Shown piece by piece: positions 55,621 to 64,000 of a DNA stretch of 64,000 nucleotides (positions are counted from its first letter, which is position 1; each line of letters begins with the position of its first letter). This DNA comes from Acanthornis magna. Its lineage: Eukaryota > Chordata > Aves > Passeriformes > Acanthizidae. The stretch lies in the NCBI GenBank assembly GCA_036785705.1, contig JAWUZG010000138.1, positions 2,728,501-2,792,500 on the forward strand, written 5' to 3'. The notes below the pieces were generated by a model that saw only the letters and a list, made by a program, of their open reading frames with translations, was not told where the DNA came from and ran no database searches. The position numbers and the translations under genes are program-made.

Positions 55621-56899
55621 CTGTACCCTCCCAGGGCTGGGCAGGACATGGTGCCCATTCCAGAGGCACAGGGATGCTCTGGAATTTGCCGCATTCAGCT
55701 CCAGAGAGGTTTTTGCTCCTCCTCATGTGTCTGAGGGCACAGCTCCAAGACAGGTGCTAGAGATGCTTCCTGTCACTGTTTTCATTGCCTCCCCATCATC
55801 TCTGGAGGTGTTTCTGCAAGAAATTCTTGGAATGTCATTAAAATGGGCCTTTTTCCACGTTCCTGCTGTTTTCTGAACTCTCCTCACTCCTATCAGATCT
55901 GAACAGACATTTGATGCTCTGCCTTAAATTAGGTCCTTGTGTTCCATGCAGAGTGCAGCAGCTCTCAGAATGATCTTTTGGAGCATAATTAATTATTTAA
56001 AGAAGTTTAAATGGTGAATGATCTTTAAAGGAGGTATTGTCTCATCTCAATTATCTTTTCAGAGCTTTCTCTGCTCTCCCTGAGTTTGGTAAGAGAATTG
56101 CCTCAGCACTGTCAAATAACTAATTCCCCAATTAATAGAACTAATGTTTACACAGGGATGAATTCCTATTTTAGCAGCACTTGCAGCATCAAGTGACCTT
56201 GCTAAACTCCCACACTGAGTATTTCTCTCACAGGACACAGATACACCGATTTTATTACACAAATATTCATCTTTATTACAAGATATTCCCAAATTAACCT
56301 CTTGGAAGAGGCTTCTCATTTGATAAAGAGCACAGGTTGCTACACTGAGGAAAAGCCATTAACATCTAATTAAGCACCAGAATTATCCAATAGGATTTCT
56401 TGGTATCTCCTTCAAAACTTTTTCTTCCTTTTCAGCTCCCAAAGAACATGAAAAACGGAGGGTGAAAGGTGTTCCCAAGAAATAAATCCTCTCAGGACAA
56501 AATGTGCAGCCCTTCCTGAGCAGGTTCAGGTGAAAGCATTGGATTTTTGTGTGAGGGAAACTGTGCTGGCAGAGCTCAGGAATTCTGAGCCAAATTCTTC
56601 ATTTCCTCTCACCCCTTACTACTCCCTAAAATCCAATTCCTGCACCCACTGCCACTGGAGCAGAGTCTTGTCTCCTTCAGCAGCTTTGGGGCTGTGCTGA
56701 GATGAGGTGGTGCTGGCCAGAATTTTATGTTTGACCAATTTGACAATATGTAACATAGAAAATGCTCCATCCCCAGTTTTTTGGAACGCACGATGCCCTG
56801 ATATGAGACAGCCACTGACATAAAAGGATTGAGATGTGCAGAGCCTTCAGCCCCATCCCAGGACCACCAAAAGCAAGGGATGAGGGAGGTCTGGCCCAA
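55621..56899. other. Unique non-coding DNA
   Basis: AT-rich from about 55900 to 56420. No interspersed repeat or gene was recognised. Confidence 0.5.
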
Positions 56900-57160
56900 A
56901 CCAGCAATTTTTGGATAAATTTTTAGTGCAGACCAAGTTTAGATAGACTTTTCCCTGCATATACTGAAAGTCCATTTAGCAATGCTAGTTTAGTGTATTT
57001 TGATTGACTTTTAATTGGTATTCAAGTGAGCTTGACACAAATTGTCAATTAAAAATGCATAACTGGGCATGAAATGAATTTCCCAAATAAAAATCCCAGT
57101 AAATTTGTGTTAAACTCTATAACTGCTGCAATATATACACATAAAGTATTTCTATAGTGG
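56900..57160. other. Candidate conserved non-coding element
   Basis: A strongly AT-rich, repeat-free island (gattgacttttaattggtat, caattaaaaatgcataactg, gcaatatatacacataaagt). It could equally be neutral AT-rich DNA. Confidence 0.22.
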
Positions 57161-58583
57161 CAGTGCTATGGAGTAGAAGAGTTCATGACAGTTTTTATTC
57201 ACACACCCTAAAAGTTATGGAACTGGGGAGGGAAATAATGATTATCCTTGAATCAAGGATCTCCAGACCTTCTCACTGCAAAGGATTTGATTTCTCTCTG
57301 CTGTAGAGAGAAAATTGGGATGCTCAGACCTCCTGTTCCATCTAAGCATCCTCAATTCATCAGGAATTTCTCACTCCTGCCACAAATTCTGCCTTCTCCT
57401 GTTTGAGTCAACCTTTTAACCTTCACCCAGGCCCCACCATGGCATAAGGAAAGTAGAAAAGGGCAAAATCAAAGTAGAAAATGGAAAAATGCCCATAAAA
57501 TAAACGGGGTAGGGGAAGGGATGGTGAGAGAAGAGCACAGGGGAAGCTCAGGGTGCAAGCACGACTGAGGCTCCCCAGGAACATGGCAAATAATTGGAAG
57601 AAACTCAGGGAAAAGTTTGTCTTTCATGAAGGTCAGTGCAGATACTTGGAAAATGAACAAACCACACTTCTGTCAGCTGGAGAAGAGCAGAGGGAAAGAT
57701 AAATATCAGCGAGGAACTGGAAAGTTGGGTAGAGCAGACTCCAGGGTGAGGCCCAGTTCGGTGGAGTTCTAAATTTGAGGGTATCACAATAGGGATCCAA
57801 CCCTAGAAAAGTGGATTTCACTGAAATTTAGCAAAACCACAACAGTTTTCTGGTGGCAAGAGCATGGGATTTTTTGATGGACAATGGGAGAGAAAGACAA
57901 GGAAGCTGCAGATGACTGAGCTGTCAAAATGCAAGGAGTGTGGAGAGGAAAATCAAAAGAGGATATTCCAAGGACAGGACAACAATCAATTCAAGAAGCC
58001 TGTGAGAAGCTAAAGAAAATTTTTGTGGTTGTTGTTTGCAAAGAACAACATAGACAGCATCAGCTTTTGGACAGAGGCACAATACCTTCAAAAAAATCTC
58101 AGTCATTTTGCAAAATCCTGAAGGAATGAAAATCCCAAAGCAGAAAGAAATCACAAAGCAGGAAGGAAGAAAGAAAATTATATTCAGGAACTTTCCAGAC
58201 TCTAACAGTGCCCAGTGATCAGGCCATGATTCAATGGGTGTTCAGTCTTTATTCCCATTTCAGCTCTGAGCAGGGACTGGGACTTCCTACTGCATCTCCA
58301 AGCGTAAAAACCACAGACGAGAAAGCCCAGCCAGACTGGAGAGATCTAAAATCCAGATCAGACAATGAGCAAATAATTTCTACGACTGGACATTGGGAAG
58401 TAAAACAAAATCTTTCGTGGATAACTTGGCAATTGTTTTAGGAGGCAAATCCTCATTTCAGAGCTGTTTCCTTTGTAGAGAGTTGGATTTGTTGTAGAAA
58501 ACAACATCTGAGCTCATTATCCTGGAGTGTCTTAACAAGGAGGAGAGAAGAGCCTCTTGTGGAGCGTGACTGACCTGCCCAGA
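57161..58583. other. Unique non-coding DNA
   Basis: AT-rich single-copy sequence, purine-rich on plus. A 66-codon plus frame (57929-58129) and a 77-codon frame (58208-58441) show no recognised motif. Confidence 0.5.
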
Positions 58584-59360
58584 TGTCTAGGTTTGAAAGA
58601 CAGGTGTCTGCCAAGGAAGGCAGGAACCTCCCTTGGAATAGGGAATATGACCCCTTTTCCTTCTGAATTATTATAACTTTGAAATCAAGGGGCTCTCAAG
58701 CAAGAGATACGGGAAAAAAGGAATAACAGTTCCTTACTAATATTTAGAACAAGGCAATAATACAGAAACAACAGTTTAAACTGAAAAAGTCAGAACACAA
58801 CCTGCACCCTGTTAGGGTGGTGCTGCAGTGCAGTTCAATGGTGGCTGCAGTCCCGTTGGAGTGATGGATGTGCTCTTGTTGAAGTGGTGATCTTGTGGGA
58901 AGGTCTCGTGGTCTCTGGAGGTCCAGTGGTGGCTCTTGAGCTCTTCTCCTCTGGGAATCGGTGGAAAAGGTACCCCGGTGTTCTGGGGTCTCAGTTTATA
59001 TGCAGGTAGGAATGTTCAGCTCCTCCCCTCTGGGCAGGGCATCTCACAATGGCTGATGGAATCTGTGAGTCACTCCTGGAGCCCTCGATGGCCATGAGCA
59101 GAGATAGCCCCGATGGTGTTATCAGGGCTGGGTCACTCCTGGGGACATGGATGGCCATGAGCAGAGATAGCCCCGATGGTGTTAGCAGGGCTGGGTCACT
59201 CCTGGGGACATTGATGGCCATGAGCAGAGATAGCGCCGATGGTGTTATCAGGGCTGAGCCATGCTGACATAAAGAACACTTCCCCACCTGTTTTTAACAG
59301 CTTAGGGAGATGGTAATAGGATTCATACTTTTGGTTACACCTTCCATGTTACCTAAGACA
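58584..59360 (-). mobile_element. Solo LTR of avian ERVL type
   Basis: Ends are TGTCTAGG on plus at 58584 and ACCTAAGACA at 59360, flanked by CCAGA (58579-58583) and CCAGC (59361-59365). That is a 5-bp duplication with one mismatch; ERVL elements make 5-bp duplications. Phrases such as ggtttgaaagacaggtgtct, gccaaggaaggcaggaacct, gaattattataactttgaaa and gtgttctggggtctcagttt are those of a well-known bird ERVL LTR. A TATA box on minus (complement of 58994-59001) places U3 to the right. No internal sequence adjoins it. Confidence 0.85.
59071..59259 (-). repeat. 63-bp tandem triplication within ERVL U3
   Basis: cactcctgg recurs at 59071, 59134 and 59197, an exact 63-bp step over three full units with few differences (gagccctcgatgg against ggggacatggatgg). 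The array lies upstream of the TATA box in LTR orientation, within U3. Copies elsewhere in the genome would show whether it is a family trait or private to this copy. Confidence 0.95.
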
Positions 59361-59365
59361 CCAGC

Positions 59366-60919
59366 ACAGATATCTACAGGATGTGCACGAAACACCTGGA
59401 GCTGCTGCTGGCAGCTGTGCAGGGAACCTGGCCCAGCTCAGATGTAAATATTTGCACTGAAGACATCGAAATGTCTCAGATGAATCCTGTCCTGGGCCTC
59501 TCAGACTTAAATTCTACTGCTAAGGACATAACCTCCCAAAGCAAGAGAACTGGGAGATGAAGAGAGGGCAGAACTGAGGGAAAATATTATCATGATAAAG
59601 GAGAATTGAATTCCAGGCAAGGAGACAAATACTACAAAGGAAATGCAAAACAATTTTTGATATTGCTACAAACCAGGTAGAAAGAGAAGGTACAACTAAC
59701 TCCAAACTGAAATTATGTAGGTAAATAGGCTCTGAAAGAATTAGCTCTATGGTTAGCCCACATTGTTTGCTTATAGGAGGAAAAATCAATGTTTCTGCTG
59801 TTCCAGAAGGTGCTAGATTCCTCATTCCCTCAGCCTGGGCTTTTTTCATCCTGGAATGAGCTGTTTTGCCATCCCAGAGTTATGAAATATTTTACCACAC
59901 CTTTGTAGATATCATTACCAATCTATTTTGCATATCATTAAAAATAAAAGAGCTCAGGTTAGTCAGATGAGACCTACTTTCTCTAAGGTTGTTGACTGGT
60001 GTTAAATATAGTCCCATTCTGACAGAATCCCATCTCAGCTTTGGCAGTGTTCCCATGACTGGGGTCCATCTCCCAAGACCCTCTGGAATTTGGCAGGGCT
60101 TTAACACCCTTCTGACCCTCAGGGATCTCCCCAAGGGAACCAGCCCTTTTTGGACTCTTCAGCAAAGGTTTTTTTGTGCTTGTAATATAAATATTTTCCC
60201 TGATGACAAATATTGTTTAACATCATCCTTCCCTGTCAAAGGACTGGAAAATAATTCATCCTCCTCATGTACTATTCACCCTGCTTCTTCCCAAATTCAG
60301 AACAGATTGATTTCTTTATGTTCATCAAAATTTATGCTTTTTTTATCCCTTTGTTGTGCCAGGCACAGATTTTCCCTGGTGCTCCAGCATGACAGTGATC
60401 TCCAGTTCATAACTTCTAACACACATTAATTGCCATCAGTGTTTCCATGGCTTATTTTTATTTATTTATTTCACTTGTGTAGCTGCTGTGCTTCCTTCCT
60501 GCACTCCATTGTCAGATCCTCAGGGAAGGGAGGGAAAAATGGGAGAGGCCGAGCAGAGGGACCCAATGTGCCTCCCTCACCCTCTGCACAGGAGTCCTGG
60601 CACTCCCTCAGTGCTTCTCCACCAACACAAGGAGCAACTGAATGGTAACAAAATCCTCTGGCCTGGATCAGTTGCAGTTTGTCCCTGTCCTGTGGGAGCA
60701 GACCCCAATAACACCTTTGATGTAGAGAGGGAGCACCAGACTGAGGCAATGTGCTGGGCAGCAATAGGGACAGGGTGATGACACATCCAAGACCCCATTC
60801 CCTGCCACCCTCTCTGCTTTCCCAGGGCCCTCACACCTCCAAAACAGCCCCCAAGCCCCAAAGGTGAGCTTTTGGGGTGGTTGATGCTGTGACAAGTTCC
60901 TGTGTGGTCATGAACAACA
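59366..60919. other. Unique non-coding DNA
   Basis: AT-rich to 60480, then GC-rich. A 146-codon plus frame (59989-60429) and an 80-codon minus frame (59892-60134) overlap; neither shows a known motif. Confidence 0.5.
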
Positions 60920-61092
60920 GAGCAACCAGAGAAGCTGTGGCTGCCCCTGGATCCCTGGCAGTGTCCAAGACCAGGCTGGACATTGGGGCTTGGAGCAGCC
61001 TGGGACAGTGGGAGGTGTCCCTGCCCATGGCAGGGGTGGCACTGGATGAGCTTTAAGGGCCCTTCCAACCCAAACTATGCTGTGGTTATTCC
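60920..61092 (+). mobile_element. CR1 LINE 3' fragment (young subfamily)
   Basis: It starts abruptly in accagagaagctgtggctgc, carries the common core and ends agggcccttccaacccaaac then a decayed tail (ttattccatg). It is the shortest of the young plus-strand copies. Confidence 0.92.
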
Positions 61093-62064
61093 ATGAAGTG
61101 CCAGCTCTCCCTGCCCCAGGACTCTCCCCAGACCTGACCACCCCCTGACCTCCCCATGGAAGGAGAGGCTGGAAGCTGAGACCTTTCCAGGTGTACCTGG
61201 ATGTCTTCCTTAATCTTTCTAGCCCCTCCCAGCAGGAGCACAGGGCAGGAGGGACACCATGGCAAGTACCCACACCAGTGACAATGAACTGGGGAAGAAC
61301 CGAGCTGTTAATTCCCATCATGTGGCTGTACAGATGAAGCAGAGGCAGTGGGAAGGCACCAGGAGCCAGCTGTGCCCCCAGATGCTCTCCCCAGCAGGGT
61401 CACTCTGGGTTGTACCTGTCACTGTCCCCTACACTGCCCACAAAGCCCCGGGCTCAGCGAGGCAGGGCAGGAGGAAGAACCAGGCCCATGATGGTTCCCA
61501 GCTCTGGCAGCTCCTGGGAGGGGCTGCCTTCATTGAGAGCAGCAAATGGGGACTGAGAAATGCCAAAGTGTGAGAAGATCTGGCTGAGGACACGAGTGGT
61601 GTCCTGGGGCAGGTTTAGTCACACCTCTGCCCAGTCTCAGCTCAGAGGGTTGTGAAAAGAAACATTTCCCTCCTCCTTAACATGAGGCACTGGTGAGAGA
61701 ACAAGGGGAGCCCAAGGAGCAGAGAGAAAGAGGAATGTTTTCCATACAACATTTTAAAAGCACGATGATTTTTTTCTGAAAATGAAACACAAAGCTCCAA
61801 GTTTGCAGCCAGCTGGAAACTGCACAGATAGGAAGGAGGTGGAAGAGGTACCTTGGGATCTGTGCAGCTCCTGCCTTCTGCCACAGCCATGAATTGATGG
61901 AGGTCATTGGTCCCATGTCACACAGGGGATCATCCCTGCCGGGGGCTGAGCTGTCAGTCTGGGTGATGGAGGTGTCACCACTGCCCAGGACAAGGGACAG
62001 TGTTGTGGGGCTGCAGGGAGCTCCAGAGCAGCAGAGACCTGGAGTGACTGTGCTGTATAACAGC
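61093..62064. other. Unique non-coding DNA
   Basis: GC-rich single-copy sequence. Nothing was recognised. Confidence 0.5.
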
Positions 62065-62065
62065 A

Positions 62066-62232
62066 ATGGTCAGAGCTGCACCGTGGCTGGGTGGGTCAGC
62101 CTGAGGGTGCTGACTACAGCTCTCCCCAGGGATGGTCAGAGGGGGCTGAGTACAGCTCTCCCCAGGGATGGTCAGAGCTGCACCGTGGCTGGGTGGGTCA
62201 GCCTGAGGGGGCTGAGTACAGCTCTCCCCACA
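62066..62232 (+). repeat. 66-bp minisatellite, three units, middle one shortened
   Basis: atggtcagag recurs at 62066, 62132 and 62168. Outer units are about 65-66 bp; the middle one is 36 bp because it lacks the 30-bp ctgcaccgtggctgggtggg-containing block. The tail tacagctctccccag is common to all. Confidence 0.93.
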
Positions 62233-63562
62233 GAAATGGGCTGCACCGCCCCGGGGCAGGGGGAGGGACAGCCCAGAGGCCTTTGGTGCTCCTTCCTCAG
62301 CAATGTCCTTGACCTGGCTCGAGTTCATGCTCTGAGGCCTCAGATCATTTTCTCCAGAAAGCAGAAAAGCAGTCCCTTTTTTGGGCACAATTTCCATTTT
62401 GGTGAGAACCTTTCAAATCCTGATCTCAGGCTCAAAGCTCCTGCAGTGCTGCCCCACCTGATTGCACCTGCAGATGTCCTGGGTCCTCTCTGCTCCATCC
62501 CCTGCATTTGGAACACAAATATTGGAAAAAACCCAAATCAGACCATAAGGATGTCCCTTTAGCATTCCCCTCTGTTTTTATTGGGATACCGCTGATAATA
62601 AGTGCAGTGGTCCATGGATTCTTTACAACAGTCTTCACTCAGGGGAGAACCATCAGCTCTGACAGCACTGACAGCAGAAGGGAACTTTTCTGTTTTCAGC
62701 AGAGGAATAACAATCCAGAGATTATGCAGATGAGTGAGCTATGTTCATGACTTCTAAATCTGACTTAAAACTGGTTAAACTGAAATCTTAAGCAGACTTT
62801 GAGAAACTGAACGTCTGACAAGCTCACAAAGCATTACTGATGCTGAGGGAGATTTTGGGCAGCCCTATTTAAAGCCATCCCTGAATGAAAAGGCACCACA
62901 CAGGTCAGAGACACCAGGGTTTGGGTGAACACATAAAACAAATCCAGCAGGAACGGCAGGAGGCATTTGCTGGAAAAACACCCACACTAGAAGTTTCCCA
63001 AGTCCTCAGCTCAGTTCAGACATGTGATTGCTCAAAAACAAGGAAAGTCAGGAAAAGTGGATGTGGCCACAAGACCAGGGCCTGCTGATCCCACACCAAG
63101 TTGTGCTGAGGTTGCAGCTGATAAATGAGGGGCTGGGAATGAATGGTCTGGGATTGCCTGCTGGAAAAGGAGCTCAGAGGGACAAGAGCTGCCCTTTTGG
63201 AGTGGTTCAACCCACAAGCACTTGGAGTATTCACTGGGAAGGTCAAAAGCCCAGGTGTGCCTCTCCTCTCCTCCCCAGCACTCTCAGCTGCATTCAGCTG
63301 CTGAAGGACCTTCCCTGGGCCAGGGAGCACCAATTATCCCACGGAAAGGAGAGCAGGGAGTGCTGCCACCCCAGGCCATGCCAAGGTCAAACAAACCCTC
63401 ACAAGAAGATGAACCAAGGTCTCAGTGACTCCCCTCATTCCCGGGGGCCTCTCCTGTCCGGGTGGGAGGTGTTGTCAGCACCAGAAAGGAATGAGCCTTC
63501 ACTCGGCTCTGTGACTTCCTCACCCTGCACAGCGATTCCAGCAGGGATCTCTGGGATTGCTC
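62233..63562. other. Unique non-coding DNA
   Basis: Mixed-composition single-copy sequence; frames of up to 207 codons (63028-63651) run into the LTR and show no domain. Confidence 0.5.
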
Positions 63563-63568
63563 CAACCC

Positions 63569-63864
63569 TGTGGATGTACTATTCTAAGATTTTTCTCTTC
63601 TTTCTAAGATTTCTTCTTCTTTCTCATGAATCGTATGGGAAACAAAGATAAGCTGAATTCTTCTTGTTCTTTTAATCTATGTTTTGGAACTGGGTGCTGT
63701 AAGGGTTCAGCCAATCCCCCCAGGGGGTGGATTGGCTATAAACCAATCACTGCTAGACTCTTAATATCTATATAAGAACAGAACTTTGTAATAAACTTCC
63801 TCTCTCTTGCACTTCCACCGTCTCTCTGCCTGTTTCCTTGCTATATCTGTGAGCAGCAGCAACA
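63569..63864 (+). mobile_element. Solo LTR, ERVK-like, sister of the 33.3-kb copy
   Basis: The 296-bp element begins TGTGGATG, ends AGCAACA and is flanked by a perfect 6-bp duplication CAACCC (63563-63568, 63865-63870). It shares with 33256-33534 the opening block, a run of ctttct words, agataagctgaa, two CCAAT boxes (cagccaatcc, aaaccaatca), a TATA box (63769-63776) and AATAAA (63790-63795). The closeness of TATA and AATAAA (about 20 bp) makes R very short. No internal sequence remains. Confidence 0.88.
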
Positions 63865-63870
63865 CAACCC

Positions 63871-64000
63871 AGCTCTCAAGGAATTTCCATGAGGATGGAG
63901 GAATGCCACTGATGCCTAAGTTTGGGTGTTTAAATGCCATTTGAATTCAGCCTGTTTCCTTTAGTTGCTGCTGAATTTCACCCGTGGAAAAGTGGAAAAC
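63871..64000. other. Unique non-coding DNA at window edge
   Basis: Single-copy sequence following the LTR duplication. Nothing was recognised. Confidence 0.5.

Overview
The window is vertebrate nuclear DNA, almost certainly from a bird and probably a passerine. It is close to 50% GC and has no bacterial-style gene packing. It carries about two dozen 5'-truncated CR1 LINE fragments, recognised by their 3' ends: the 'ggttggaagggacc...' / '...ccttccaacc' signature and octamer tails of the attctgtg type. It also carries avian endogenous-retrovirus LTRs, including one I recognise as the bird ERVL LTR type. I found no protein-coding exon, tRNA, rRNA, CRISPR array or prokaryotic element that I can support. 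The open reading frames are short or run through CR1, minisatellite or purine-repeat DNA, and none resembles a known protein. The window is best read as intergenic or intronic DNA shaped by retroelements and tandem repeats.

Layout. 1-8 kb: unique DNA, an 800-bp LTR whose U3 holds eight 35-bp repeats (1166-1965), and CR1 copies near 4, 6 and 8 kb. 8-13 kb: mostly unique, with a small cluster of palindromes and AGTTCA half-sites (12.46-12.63 kb). 13-23 kb: CR1 fragments, a 464-bp LTR (15756-16219), a possible ERV LTR/leader (about 17 kb), a nested CR1-in-CR1 (22 kb) and a 316-bp purine tract (22.8-23.1 kb). 23-34 kb: LTR remnants, CR1s, several minisatellites, an LTR inserted into a CR1 (30 kb) and a 279-bp solo LTR with a 6-bp target duplication (33.3 kb). 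34-45 kb: mainly unique DNA, a second copy of the 25-kb LTR family (39.3-39.6 kb), a 268-bp GGAA/AGAAG purine tract (40.9-41.1 kb) and five CR1s. 45-54 kb: a 19/20-bp minisatellite (49.2-49.65 kb), a roughly 180-bp tandem repeat with interstitial telomeric hexamers in its middle unit (52.1 kb), and a TGGGA array. 54-64 kb: an unclassified but familiar bird repeat (54.7-55.6 kb), an AT-rich unique stretch, an ERVL LTR with a 63-bp x3 array (58.6-59.4 kb), a CR1, and a second copy of the 33-kb LTR family with its own 6-bp target duplication (63.6-63.9 kb).

No genes act together here. What the sequence records is insertion history. CR1s were hit by later CR1 and LTR insertions, two LTR families are each present twice, and many GC-rich arrays expanded locally. 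Several AT-rich, repeat-free islands (about 10.0, 17.8, 27.9, 37.5, 48.5, 53.2 and 57.0 kb) look like candidate conserved non-coding elements. That is inference only and needs a cross-species alignment. I see no evidence of a novel multi-gene system in this window.
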